In this document: piece by piece, positions 26,873 to 35,073 of the stretch
Layout of the letters: each line of letters opens with the position of its first letter
Numbering within the stretch: position 1 is the stretch's first letter
DNA from: Alphaproteobacteria bacterium
GTDB taxonomy: Bacteria; Pseudomonadota; Alphaproteobacteria; Rickettsiales; JADKJE01
Direction of reading: 5' to 3'
Length of the DNA stretch: 64,000 bases
NCBI GenBank assembly: GCA_016722515.1
Contig: JADKJE010000002.1
Coordinates: forward strand, 794,724-858,723
The notes under the pieces: model-generated
Database searches by the model: none
Seen by the model: the letters and a program-made list of their open reading frames with translations, nothing else
Told to the model about the DNA's origin: nothing
Made by a program: the position numbers and the translations under genes

Positions 26873-27371
26873 AGGTCATAATCCAAGTGCACATTATTAT
26901 GGGGGGATAAATGCTTAGCGAAAATGAATTAATAGATGCACTATGCATGTATCTAAAAAGCCATGATTATAAAATTGTGGTAGCTCGCACAACGAAAGAG
27001 AAGGGAATCGACGTGATTGCTAAAAAGGGGACTAGCCGACTTTTAATCGAAGCCCAAGGTGACCCCGGCTCTTTTAAGGGTAGTAAGCGATATGAAAGAA
27101 CGTTTAGTCCTTCTCAGATTTCAACAAGCGTTTCCACAGATTTATATCCCGCGGCTGATTTAAGCAGTCACGAGCGCCAAGGCGAAGATAAAATTGCTCT
27201 AGCATTTCCAAATCATCCTACCTATCTTACGTTTATAGCCAAAATCAGGCCGGTATTGGATGAGCTTGATATTACGGTCTTTCTTATCGGTGATGATCGA
27301 TCTGTCACGTGTTTGCAAGGTCATGAATGTTGGAGATCATTTGATGTTGCCGCTGTTGATAACATCTTGTC
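26871..27371 (+). repeat. Nuclease-like cassette, copy 2
   Basis: Same borders as copy 1. Its left border cuts the holin scrap and its right border cuts a short minus-strand gene fragment, so this copy arrived as an insertion. Nearly identical to copy 3 and more divergent from copy 1. Confidence 0.75.
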
Positions 27372-27432
27372 GGCTTTTTTTACATCAGACTGTACTTTAT
27401 ACGCTGTTGACTCAATAGGCTGTTGTTCGTAA
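26911..27432 (+). CDS. PD-(D/E)XK-like protein with lost catalytic Lys, copy 2
   Basis: 173 aa, of which about 153 come from the cassette; the tail from AFFTSDCTL onward is flanking DNA. The core motif differs from copy 1: GIDVIAKKGTSRLLIEAQGD, where copy 1 has IETKGG. The catalytic Lys of E-x-K is therefore Gln and the following Gly-rich loop has changed to DPGS. Glu and Asp are kept. Loss of this Lys normally abolishes cleavage by PD-(D/E)XK enzymes, although DNA binding may survive. Translation start at 26911 with six G upstream. Confidence 0.65.
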   Translation: MLSENELIDALCMYLKSHDYKIVVARTTKEKGIDVIAKKGTSRLLIEAQGDPGSFKGSKRYERTFSPSQISTSVSTDLYPAADLSSHERQGEDKIALAFPNHPTYLTFIAKIRPVLDELDITVFLIGDDRSVTCLQGHECWRSFDVAAVDNILSAFFTSDCTLYAVDSIGCCS

Positions 27433-27530
27433 TCAGCTATGCTTTTTTCATCACCTGAATTAGGCTCTTTTAACAGCTTGATATAATTAGTACCATCTTG
27501 TGATAACTTAAAAGGCTGATTGAGATTCAA
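27372..27530 (-). pseudogene. Truncated fragment, paralogue of the 28.3-kb fragment
   Basis: About 50 codons (MNLNQPFKLSQDGTNYIKLL, then DYEQQPIESTAYKVQSDV) before it runs into the cassette. The motif QDGxNYIxLL ... DYxxQPIESTAYxVQ recurs at 28283-28516. Function unknown. It starts 12 nt downstream of the lipoprotein-like gene in the same direction. Confidence 0.55.
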
Positions 27531-27541
27531 AAGAAGTGTTA

Positions 27542-28261
27542 TTATTCCTTGAAATCTTTAGGATTAAAATCAACATTCTCCTCTACACCTGTTATTTCAA
27601 AATCTCTATCTTCTAAATATCCAATAACTCCATGTGCAAAATAAGGGTCTTTAGCTTCAAATGTTTGACCCCCATCAAGATCATATTGACCGATGGGGGG
27701 CTCTGGTACAATTTGTCCATTCTGGTCATAAGTTGGTAGTGAAAAGTTTCGACTGACTTTACCAGATCTGTTTATAAGACTTATATCACTGTATAACAGC
27801 CATTCAGCAGGTCCATTTTTAAGAAAAGGCCAAATAAAACCATCTTTATCGATGATAATATAACCACAATCCAATGGACCATCCATTTCCCAATTTTCGT
27901 ATCCTTCATTACCGCTATCAGGACGCATTAAATACTTATAATACCCCCCTCTAAATCCTTTATAATTTTCTAGAATCTGATCCTTTGAATGAGTTGCGTT
28001 TAAGCTCATTAACTTCTGTTTGTCCTTAAGAAGATAACTTCTTGGTTGCTTCAATCGTTCTTTGAAATAATTATTGCTGTTTTTTCCAGGTATTCCATAT
28101 ATAAGATTGCCCCAATATTTAATTTCTATTTTTATTGGATATATGTAGCTTGTATGCTTTTCTTCCAGTGGAGAATATCTTTCTTCAGCAAAAGAGTTGC
28201 TGCATGCGCATATGATAAATACCATAAAAAGACAATTAACGATTTTTATAAATTTTCTCAT
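27542..28261 (-). CDS. Putative lipoprotein, paralogue of the 20.9-kb gene
   Basis: 239 aa. The signal segment IVNCLFMVFIICAC carries a possible lipobox (IICAC), so lipidation at that Cys is possible; otherwise SPase-I cleavage at SFAEE. The mature part is rich in Y, P, G and W. The C-terminal EAKDPYFAHGVIGYLEDRDF is shared with the 247-aa protein at 20.9 kb. Central Cys in GPLDCGYIIID aligns with VTDAGCIIVD of the paralogue, suggesting a conserved core strand. Context: between two related gene fragments of toxin-locus style. Periplasmic immunity lipoprotein is one option; no family recognised. Confidence 0.65.
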   Translation of the reverse strand: MRKFIKIVNCLFMVFIICACSNSFAEERYSPLEEKHTSYIYPIKIEIKYWGNLIYGIPGKNSNNYFKERLKQPRSYLLKDKQKLMSLNATHSKDQILENYKGFRGGYYKYLMRPDSGNEGYENWEMDGPLDCGYIIIDKDGFIWPFLKNGPAEWLLYSDISLINRSGKVSRNFSLPTYDQNGQIVPEPPIGQYDLDGGQTFEAKDPYFAHGVIGYLEDRDFEITGVEENVDFNPKDFKE

Positions 28262-28282
28262 TTATTATTTGACTCCACATGT

Positions 28283-28516
28283 TTAAGGATTTAACCACGC
28301 ATTAACTGCGGCTCTGACAGTGTTTTGCACTTGGTATGCAGTTGACTCAATAGGCTGTTTTCCGTAATCATCTCTCCTTTTCTTATAACCTGAATCGGTC
28401 TTTGGTAACAGCTCAATATAATTATCACCATCTTGATTTATTCCAAAAATAACGGCCTGCAGCATTGCTTCAGAATTCAAGGAAGAATCATCAATTGATG
28501 AATAAGGAGAGTGACG
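28283..28516 (-). pseudogene. Fragment truncated by IS3, QPIESTAYxVQ motif
   Basis: The C-terminal about 75 codons of an unknown protein (SLNSEAMLQAVIFGINQDGD, then KQPIESTAYQVQNTVRAAVN, ending AWLNP). The IS3 left end at 28517 cuts the 5' part. It precedes the lipoprotein-like gene by 21 nt in the same direction, the same order as toxin and immunity genes elsewhere in the window, so it may be a toxin C-terminus (inference). Confidence 0.5.
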
Positions 28517-28581
28517 TGCTCCCCAAAAATTGGTCCACAAAAAAGTAGAGTCTGTTAACTTTAACCTAAAAGGAGCAGACT

Positions 28582-28845
28582 ATGAAAAAGCGTTACACGG
28601 AAGATCAAATCATTCGCATACTTCATGAGCATGAAAGCGGTACTGGAACAGGAGATTTATGCCGGAAATATGGGATAAGTTCAGCAACATTTTATAAATG
28701 GAAATCGAAGTACGGTGGGCTTGGTGTATCTGAAGCAAGCAGATTGAAGGCGCTTGATGAAGAGAACCGTCGTTTGAAGAAGCTTTTAGCTGAGGCTGAA
28801 TTAGACAAAGCGATATTGAAGGAAGCCCTGTCAAAAAAGTGGTAA
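28582..28845 (+). CDS. IS3-family transposase OrfA
   Basis: 87 aa. Helix-turn-helix of the IS407/IS51 group: KKRYTEDQIIRILHEHESG, DLCRKYGISSATFYKWKSKY, followed by the leucine-zipper-like LKALDEENRRLKKLLAEAEL. It binds the element's ends. A slippery TCAAAAAAG lies just before the stop, where -1 frameshifting would produce the OrfAB transposase, as known for IS3. Good ribosome site AAAGGAG. Intact, with normal length for the family. Confidence 0.93.
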   Translation: MKKRYTEDQIIRILHEHESGTGTGDLCRKYGISSATFYKWKSKYGGLGVSEASRLKALDEENRRLKKLLAEAELDKAILKEALSKKW

Positions 28846-29729
28846 AGCCTGCATCTCGGCGTTTGTTGGTAGAAGATATCTGCCAAACGAAAGGTTTATC
28901 AGAGCGTCGCGTTTGCAGGCTATTAGGATTTGCTCGCAGCACCCACCGTCATAAGCGGAAGCATGATGATAGTGAGCTGCGTGCTGTCCTAAAGAAACTT
29001 GCGCACGAGCGTTGCCGTTTTGGTTACCGTCGTTTGGCTATTTTATTGAAACGAGAAGGTTATGTTATCAATTTGAAGAAAGTTTACCGATTATACCGAG
29101 AAGAAAATTTATCTGTTAAACGTCGCAAGGGCAGGAAACGCGCATTGGGAAGCCGCGTTCCCTTGCCATGCTCTCGCCGATTGCACGAAGTGTGGTCACT
29201 TGATTTTATGAGTGATGCTTTAGCAGATGGCAGAAGATTCCGTATCCTTGGGATTATGGATCACTATAGCCGCCAATGCCTTAACCTCGTTGCAGACCTG
29301 TCGATTGGGGGTCACCGCGTCGTACGTGAACTTGACGTTCTGATTAAGCGATATGGAAAGCCGGGGACAATCATCAGTGATAATGGTACAGAATTGACAA
29401 GCAAAGCGGTGTTAATGTGGGCAGAGCATCATGGGATCAAATGGCACTATATCCGTCCTGGAAAGCCTTCAGAGAATGGTTTTACAGAAAGTTTAAATGG
29501 GAGGATCAGCGATGAATGTTTAAATGAAAACTGGTTTACAAGTCTGCGGGAAGCCAGGGCAATGATTGAAGAATGGAGGCAGGATTATAACCATGTGCGC
29601 CCCCATTCCAGCCTGGGTTACCAGACACCCGCACAATTCGCCGCGATCAACACCGCATTGGGCATGCCCAATGCGGTGTTGATCTCGAAACCAAAAGCAG
29701 TTATAAAGAACTCAAGACCCTACTTCTAA
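28839..29729 (+). CDS. IS3-family transposase OrfB (DDE integrase core)
   Basis: 296 aa, expressed mainly by frameshift from OrfA. HTH_21-like N-terminus (RRVCRLLGFARSTHRHKRK), then the rve core: VWSLDFMSDALADGRRFRIL (first Asp), KPGTIISDNGTELTSKA (second Asp) and PSENGFTESLNGRISDECL (Glu). Ends PHSSLGYQTPAQFAAINTAL. The GTG at 28839 is only the frame opening. Its 3' end contains a 40-bp perfect palindrome that is translated. Length normal; apparently functional. Confidence 0.93.
   Translation: MVKPASRRLLVEDICQTKGLSERRVCRLLGFARSTHRHKRKHDDSELRAVLKKLAHERCRFGYRRLAILLKREGYVINLKKVYRLYREENLSVKRRKGRKRALGSRVPLPCSRRLHEVWSLDFMSDALADGRRFRILGIMDHYSRQCLNLVADLSIGGHRVVRELDVLIKRYGKPGTIISDNGTELTSKAVLMWAEHHGIKWHYIRPGKPSENGFTESLNGRISDECLNENWFTSLREARAMIEEWRQDYNHVRPHSSLGYQTPAQFAAINTALGMPNAVLISKPKAVIKNSRPYF
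29645..29684. repeat. 40-bp perfect palindrome in IS3 orfB
   Basis: GATCAACACCGCATTGGGCA is followed at once by its exact reverse complement, centred on CATG. It lies about 65 bp inside the right end. A copy with one mismatch survives in the IS3 scrap at 35.86 kb and is extended there by flanking CGC/GCG. It could fold as a very stable hairpin in RNA, or act as a transcription barrier or transposase-related structure. Confidence 0.85.
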
Positions 29730-29754
29730 CTGGTACAACAATTGGGAGCACCTC

Positions 29755-30026
29755 AGGAGAAGTTTCTATGTATTGCTATAATTTATGAGCAGAAGACACC
29801 CGCCAAGGCAACGATTTCCTTTGTGAGCAACAAGCACATAAGTCTCTAGCTCGTAATCAATACCTTGATCAAGGGAAAGTGTCTTCTCAGTGACAGGCTT
29901 AGAAGCAAATATTCGCTTTCTTAGGTCGATATACTGTTTAATAAGATTGGCATCGTCAGTTGCTTCAAATATAATTTCCTCAGAAAGTTGTGCCTCAAAT
30001 TCAGTTTTCTCTAGTCCCAATCTCAT
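29755..30026 (-). pseudogene. FeeM-like synthase truncated by IS3
   Basis: 86-aa frame containing the N-terminal third of a FeeM-like acyltransferase: EEIIFEATDDANLIKQYIDL, RKRIFASKP and YVLVAHKGNRCLGGCLLL align with the corresponding segment of the intact synthase at 24.3 kb (IIEITDNQDFINQYFVLREQ ... IARLGHIVIGG). The catalytic E-x-x-R half is gone, replaced by IS3 DNA. It points away from the TonB receptor gene downstream, mirroring the intact module on the other side. Confidence 0.7.
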
Positions 30027-30358
30027 ACCTTTCCTGGATCAACATTAAAATGTGCTTCCTATCAATCTTTCTTAAGTCAGTATCTCATGTTTATTAAATC
30101 CGTCTCATATTAGGTTAAGGAATTTGAATTCGCAAACTTTGGAGTTTCACATTTTGAAAATGTTTTTAGTCTTTAGCTATTTTTTATGTCTAAACAATTA
30201 AATCAAACATGATGGAATTATCAATTTGTTAAGAGAAAGAGTCGGTTACAAAACATTCTATGATTCGTGATGGAATGGCTACGTAATTTGACAATTTTTT
30301 AATATTGTATTAATATCTCATTAATACAATGGTCCGTTGAATTTGTATGGGGGACATT

Positions 30359-32344
30359 ATGCGGTTTTCTTTTTGGGTAGGCTTTTGCGCTTGTTTAATT
30401 TTCAGTTTCCAAGCACTTGCAGCGGATGATTCAGATGAGCTTATGAAAATGGATTTAAAAGATCTTTCTTCATTGAAGGTTACTTCTGTTGGAAAAGTTG
30501 AAGAAAATGCGTTTGATGCCGCAGCTGCTATTTATGTGATAACTGAAGAAGACATTAGGAATTCCGGAGCAACTTCCGTGCCAGAATTGTTGAGAACTGT
30601 TCCTGGTGTTCAGGTTACAAGAACAGATTCAAGCCGTTGGCGTATTTCAATAAGAGGATTTAATGAAGCTTTTACCAATAAGCTTTTGGTTCTAATCGAT
30701 GGTAGAAGTGTATATACACCGCTCTTCTCTGGAGTTTATTGGGATACACAAAATGTTTTATTGGAGGATATCGCAAGAATTGAAGTTATAAGGGGGCCTG
30801 GTGGCACAATGTGGGGTGCCAACGCTGTGGCGGGGGTTATTAATATTATTCGCAAAAGCGCGTCTCAAACTCAAGGGGGATTTGTTAAGGCTTTATATGG
30901 AAATGTTGAAAGAGGAGCATTATCAGGTCGTTATGGGGGGAAAATAGGTGACAAAGGTTATTTTAAAACCTATGCAGAAACATTCGATCGTGATGAATCA
31001 TTAAGGCCAGACGGAACTGGACTAAATAATGATTGGAGAGTGTCTACTGGTGGTTTTCGGATGGATTTTGATTCAATTAATAACAATCAAATCACATTTC
31101 AGGGGGATATTTATAACGGTATTAAGGATGGTGTATCTTATTTGCCCGATCTTCCCTACCCGACAATAAACACAGTTGTAAGAGACGAAGAATTGAGTGG
31201 TGCAAATTTACTCACCCGATTTAACCATCACCATGAAGATGATTCTACAAGCCAAATTCAGGCTTATATTGATTATACCAGAAGAAATAATATCTCTTTA
31301 GATCAACGGATATATACTTTGGATTTGGATTATCAACGTTCTTGGATTGGAAATGGAAAGAATGACATTGTCGTTGGAGGGGGTGTAAGAGTTATCAAAG
31401 ACTCACTTGATGAGACAGCTTACATCCGATATTCAGAAAGTAATAGAACAGATGAAATTTTCAATGTGTTTGCTCAAGATAAAATTTCGCTTATTCCCGA
31501 TAAGTTATTTGCTACATTGGGAACAAAGCTTGAATATAACCAGTATACAAATATAGAGCTTCAGCCCTCGGCCAAGATCTCATACAAACCAAAAGAAAAT
31601 CAAACAGTTTGGACTTCTCTAAGTAGGTCTGTACGAACACCTTCACGAACGGAGCAAGATGTATCCGTTATTGTTGCAGGCATTCCAGGAGGATTTGCAA
31701 CATGGAATGGAAATAAAGATTTAGATAGTGAAAAGTTGATTAGTTTGGAGGGAGGATATCGGATTAAGCCGACCAAACAAACAATGCTTGATTTCACTAC
31801 TTTTGTGAATTGGTATGACAACCTTAGAACCACAGAAAAGGGAGCCGGTTTTCTTGATACAACTACCACATTCCCTCCGCATATAAATTTGCCATTTACT
31901 TTTGAGAATTTAGGTGCGGCTGAAGTTTTTGGAACTGAGTTATCAGGAAGTTGGAATGTAACAAAGAAGTTGAGCTTATCAGGTAGTTATAGTTATCTGC
32001 GCTTAAATTTACACCGTGATGTAGGTAGTAACGATACGTCATTTGAAAAAGCAGAGGATCAGTCGGCACAAAATCAATTCAATCTATCTTCTGTCTATAA
32101 ATTTACTCCAAGTCTTTCTATGAGCAATATATTGTCTTATGTAAGTGAGCTTAAAGGTTTTTCTGCACCTAGTTATTGGAGATTTGATACCTCAGTTAAT
32201 TGGAACCCTATTGAGCATCTAGATTTCAGCCTTGTTGGACAAAATTTGCTTGATCCATCTCATCCTGAAACGAGCGCACCGCTTTATGGTGAAGAATCCG
32301 AAATCAGAAGAAGTGTCTATGGTAAAGTAACATGGCATTTCTAA
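30359..32344 (+). CDS. TonB-dependent outer-membrane receptor, second module
   Basis: 661 aa. ATG 30359 is preceded by GGGGGA and starts a signal peptide (MRFSFWVGFCACLIFSFQAL, AA); the frame opens 12 nt earlier. Plug: AAAIYVITEEDIRNSGATSV, LLRTVPGVQVTRTD, IRGFNEAFTNKLLVLIDGRS, RIEVIRGPGGTMWGANAVAG. Barrel strands follow to the terminal aromatic residue (VTWHF). It is homologous to the receptor at 22.4 kb, with near-identical plug motifs (GRxVYTPLFxGVYWD), but the barrel has diverged, so the two may take different ligands. It overlaps the downstream YfiR gene by 13 nt. Confidence 0.92.
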   Translation: MRFSFWVGFCACLIFSFQALAADDSDELMKMDLKDLSSLKVTSVGKVEENAFDAAAAIYVITEEDIRNSGATSVPELLRTVPGVQVTRTDSSRWRISIRGFNEAFTNKLLVLIDGRSVYTPLFSGVYWDTQNVLLEDIARIEVIRGPGGTMWGANAVAGVINIIRKSASQTQGGFVKALYGNVERGALSGRYGGKIGDKGYFKTYAETFDRDESLRPDGTGLNNDWRVSTGGFRMDFDSINNNQITFQGDIYNGIKDGVSYLPDLPYPTINTVVRDEELSGANLLTRFNHHHEDDSTSQIQAYIDYTRRNNISLDQRIYTLDLDYQRSWIGNGKNDIVVGGGVRVIKDSLDETAYIRYSESNRTDEIFNVFAQDKISLIPDKLFATLGTKLEYNQYTNIELQPSAKISYKPKENQTVWTSLSRSVRTPSRTEQDVSVIVAGIPGGFATWNGNKDLDSEKLISLEGGYRIKPTKQTMLDFTTFVNWYDNLRTTEKGAGFLDTTTTFPPHINLPFTFENLGAAEVFGTELSGSWNVTKKLSLSGSYSYLRLNLHRDVGSNDTSFEKAEDQSAQNQFNLSSVYKFTPSLSMSNILSYVSELKGFSAPSYWRFDTSVNWNPIEHLDFSLVGQNLLDPSHPETSAPLYGEESEIRRSVYGKVTWHF

Positions 32345-32862
32345 GAAAAAATTTAGCTTTAATAATGATTGGTTTGGGGTTGCTAATGAGCCAATCTTAT
32401 CGGGTTTTAGCAGCAGATATTTATTTTGTTAAATCGCTTTATATATATAACTTCATTATGGCAACTGAATTTTATCCTGCCTTGAAGCATACCATAACTA
32501 TTTGTACAATTGGAGATGATCATTTTGGTACAAGTTTAGATAAGGCTTCTGAGAAACTTTCATCTCGCTATGAGATAATTATCAAAAGGGGTGTATTAAT
32601 CGATGATATTCCTCATTGCAATGCTTTATTTGTCGGCTCTTCTGAGGCATATCGATTAGAAAAAATCTTTTTTAAGATGGCCGATCTTCCTATTCTTTCT
32701 ATTTCAGAAATTAAGGATTTCGTCAATAAGGGTGGGATAATCGAGTTCAGAGATATGAGGGATGGAAAAATAGGATTTGCTGTGAATATAAAGACAGCTA
32801 AGCAACTAAAGTTAAAGTTTGATCCTGGGCTTTTGGAGTTAGCCGTTGAAATTGTCCATTAG
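32332..32862 (+). CDS. YfiR-family (DUF4154) periplasmic protein, second module
   Basis: 176 aa. Signal peptide LALIMIGLGLLMSQSYRVLA followed by the DUF4154 core: KSLYIYNFIMATEFYP, HTITICTIGDDHFG, CNALFVGSSE, LPILSISEIKDFVNKGGIIE and KIGFAVNIKTAKQLKLKFDP. Cys pairs match those of the paralogue at 21.8 kb. It overlaps the TonB gene start-to-stop by 13 nt and, at its 3' end, overlaps the convergent synthase gene by 65 nt. Expected periplasmic partner of the CHASE8-like kinase at 33.5 kb (inference from Pseudomonas YfiR-YfiN). Confidence 0.85.
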   Translation: MAFLRKNLALIMIGLGLLMSQSYRVLAADIYFVKSLYIYNFIMATEFYPALKHTITICTIGDDHFGTSLDKASEKLSSRYEIIIKRGVLIDDIPHCNALFVGSSEAYRLEKIFFKMADLPILSISEIKDFVNKGGIIEFRDMRDGKIGFAVNIKTAKQLKLKFDPGLLELAVEIVH

Positions 32863-33451
32863 ATGAGTTAGTGACATCTTTTAAACAGAGCATCACTAGG
32901 TTCTTTTTATATCGAGTGTTTAAAAAATCATTTTTAAAAGGATAGTTAAAGCAATTTATATCTAGTCCTAGTTTTTTTATTGATCTTCTGTAATTTATAG
33001 TGTGAATTTTAGATGATTTAGCAAATATACTTGATATATTATTGTCTAGGCTCCGAATTATTATATAGCGAAATAGATCGGCTACTAATCCTTGTTTTCT
33101 AAATTCAGGCAGTACAGCGAGTCTTGATATCTCAGAGTAAGCATGGTATTGTAAATCAGGTATAAAAGTTGAAAGTGGAAAATTTTCATTTTCTAGGGGG
33201 ATAAGATTCTTATTTTTTGGATATGATGTTGTAATTCTGGCTCCGCCAACACATACTCCATTCGATAGAATTATTAAGAAGTCACTTTGGAAATCAAATT
33301 CGTCAGGATCAACTTCAGGAAGGTTAATATTGCGTATATGCATTTCATTTCTATAAACATTTTTAACAATATCATAATAATCTTTGATGACGTGAACGTC
33401 CGTGGAGAACGAAAATTGCAAAGACCCTAGCGTGTTTTGAGAGACTAACAT
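32798..33451 (-). CDS. FeeM-like N-acyl amino acid synthase, second module
   Basis: 217 aa, GNAT-like acyltransferase of the FeeM/autoinducer-synthase-like group. Motifs: SDFLIILSNGVCVGGARITT, and YSEISRLAVLPEFRKQG, which is the family's E-I-x-R-x-A-V-x-P signature, followed by VADLFRYIIIRSL. Predicted to make an N-acyl amino acid from acyl-ACP. Its 3' end overlaps the 3' end of the convergent YfiR gene by 65 nt, so the last about 20 residues (GQFQRLTPKAQDQTLTLVA) may be an extension. It is divergent from the kinase with 63 nt between, room for one shared regulatory site. ATG 33451 has GAGGAAC upstream. Confidence 0.75.
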   Translation of the reverse strand: MLVSQNTLGSLQFSFSTDVHVIKDYYDIVKNVYRNEMHIRNINLPEVDPDEFDFQSDFLIILSNGVCVGGARITTSYPKNKNLIPLENENFPLSTFIPDLQYHAYSEISRLAVLPEFRKQGLVADLFRYIIIRSLDNNISSIFAKSSKIHTINYRRSIKKLGLDINCFNYPFKNDFLNTRYKKNLVMLCLKDVTNSSNGQFQRLTPKAQDQTLTLVA

Positions 33452-33514
33452 TTGTTCCTCCTGCCCAGTTTAGTTGATGAGTATAGTTAAAATAGCTAGT
33501 TTGGAAACAAGATT

Positions 33515-35038
33515 ATGAATGGTTATATCAAGAACTTAATTGGAAATAAATCGCTCAGATCAAAATTGCTTATACTCTCACTGGGATCATGTGGAAGCAT
33601 TATCATGGTACTATATGTAGCATTCGTTATAACAACCTATTTTGACTCAAGAAACGGTTTATCACATGAATTAAAACTTCTAGCTCAACTGGTTGGAAAC
33701 AGAAACGCCGTCTTGATGAGCTTTCAAGATTATGATGAAATCAGAAAAAATCTTAAGATTTTTGATGTTAAAAAAGATGTTATAGCTTCTTGTATTTATT
33801 CAAAGAATCAAGAGTTGGTTGTGTCCTTAATTAAGGATGGGAATCCATTTTCTTGTAGTCCTTATGCGACAAAAAATTGGAATTACCTGACTGTTAACGA
33901 AGATATAGAACTAAATAATGTAATCTTAGGTAAAATAATTATTTATGCAAAAACAAATTATATAATAAAAGATCTTATAATTCGCTTAACATATGCATCT
34001 GGTATATTTATAATAATATCAATAATTGTTATTTTGTTTTCTTATAAAATTCAAACATTTATCTCAATCCCGATTGATAATTTAATAAATATAACTTCTT
34101 CAATTAAGACGGGGAATTATAATATACGTGCGAAAAAATTATATGAAGACGAAATTGGGATTTTGACAGAATCGTTTAATTCAATGTTGACCACAATTCA
34201 TGAGAGGGATTTAAATCTAAAGGAAATGAACCAATCGTTAGAACAAAAAGTTCAAGAACGCACCGAGGATCTAGAATACGCTCTCAAAGTCAAAGAAGAC
34301 TTCCTCTCGAATATGAGCCACGAAATTCGCACTCCTATTCATGGAGTAATTAGTTTTGTGCGCCTTTTGGTCGAAGAATGGAATACCTCAGATGATGATA
34401 TACTGTTTAATTATGCTCAGCGTGCTCATAAATCGAGTGATCGGCTTTTGGCTTTGATTAATAACCTGTTAGATATGTCTAAATTTGAGAAAGGGGCGGT
34501 ACAGCTGGAGCGTAAAGAATTGCTGTTCAGTGATCTGATTCAAACCGTTATTGCAGAAACCAGCGGAGTAGTCGAGGCAAAACATGAGAAGCTAGTGTTT
34601 CAACCCATGGCCAACGAACCATTAGTGGAAGTAGACGAGGGACGGATGGCGCAGGTGATGACCAATTTAATTGGTAATGCTGTTAAATATTCTGAGAAGG
34701 GCACCATAAGGATTTCCCAGAGTGTCAATCCAGAAGCTATTTTTCTTGATGGGGGTGGCTCAAGCACCAGGTATGATCATTTCAATATCAGACGAAGGAT
34801 TGGTATCCCTGAAGATGAATTGGTCAAAATATTTGATAAATTCTTTGAGAGCAGCCTTACTAAAACTAAAGCCGGTGGAACAGGTTTAGGACTTGCCATC
34901 TCTAGAGAAATTGTTAAGGCGCATTTAGGTACCATTTGGGCGGAGAATAATAAGAATGGAGTAGGAAGCACATTTACTTTCGTGTTTCCCTTAAAGGAGA
35001 TTCCAGGCATCACTCAGGCCACTGAGAAGTATGTATAG
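33515..35038 (+). CDS. CHASE8-like sensor histidine kinase, copy 2, damaged ATP site
   Basis: 507 aa. TM1 near 20-45, periplasmic CHASE8-like domain (HELKLLAQLVGNRNAVLMSF, VIASCIYSKNQELVVSL), TM2 near 160-180, HAMP, HisKA with phospho-acceptor H269 (FLSNMSHEIRTPIHG), and HATPase_c. Compared with copies 1 and 3, a T is inserted near 34750 and a G is lost near 34796. The frame is restored, but about 16 residues become DGGGSSTRYDHFNIRR, where the others have EGVAQAPGMIISISDEG. This removes the G1-box Asp (DEGIG) that contacts adenine, so ATP binding is probably lost. N box and G2 box are intact. Divergent from the second synthase; follows the second TonB-YfiR pair. Confidence 0.88.
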   Translation: MNGYIKNLIGNKSLRSKLLILSLGSCGSIIMVLYVAFVITTYFDSRNGLSHELKLLAQLVGNRNAVLMSFQDYDEIRKNLKIFDVKKDVIASCIYSKNQELVVSLIKDGNPFSCSPYATKNWNYLTVNEDIELNNVILGKIIIYAKTNYIIKDLIIRLTYASGIFIIISIIVILFSYKIQTFISIPIDNLINITSSIKTGNYNIRAKKLYEDEIGILTESFNSMLTTIHERDLNLKEMNQSLEQKVQERTEDLEYALKVKEDFLSNMSHEIRTPIHGVISFVRLLVEEWNTSDDDILFNYAQRAHKSSDRLLALINNLLDMSKFEKGAVQLERKELLFSDLIQTVIAETSGVVEAKHEKLVFQPMANEPLVEVDEGRMAQVMTNLIGNAVKYSEKGTIRISQSVNPEAIFLDGGGSSTRYDHFNIRRRIGIPEDELVKIFDKFFESSLTKTKAGGTGLGLAISREIVKAHLGTIWAENNKNGVGSTFTFVFPLKEIPGITQATEKYV

Positions 35039-35073
35039 GAAGCGGTTATAAAGTGTAAACGTTAATCAGCCAA

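Larger units (their letters stand above)
28517..29750 (+). mobile_element. IS3-family (IS407 group) insertion sequence
   Basis: Imperfect terminal inverted repeats: TGCTCCCCAAAAATTGGTCC at the left and, reading inward from the right, TGCTCCCAATTGTTGTACCA. Carries overlapping orfA and orfB, both intact, so it may still be active. It interrupts an unknown gene on the left and a FeeM-like synthase gene on the right. No direct repeats could be seen because both flanks are truncated genes. Confidence 0.88.
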
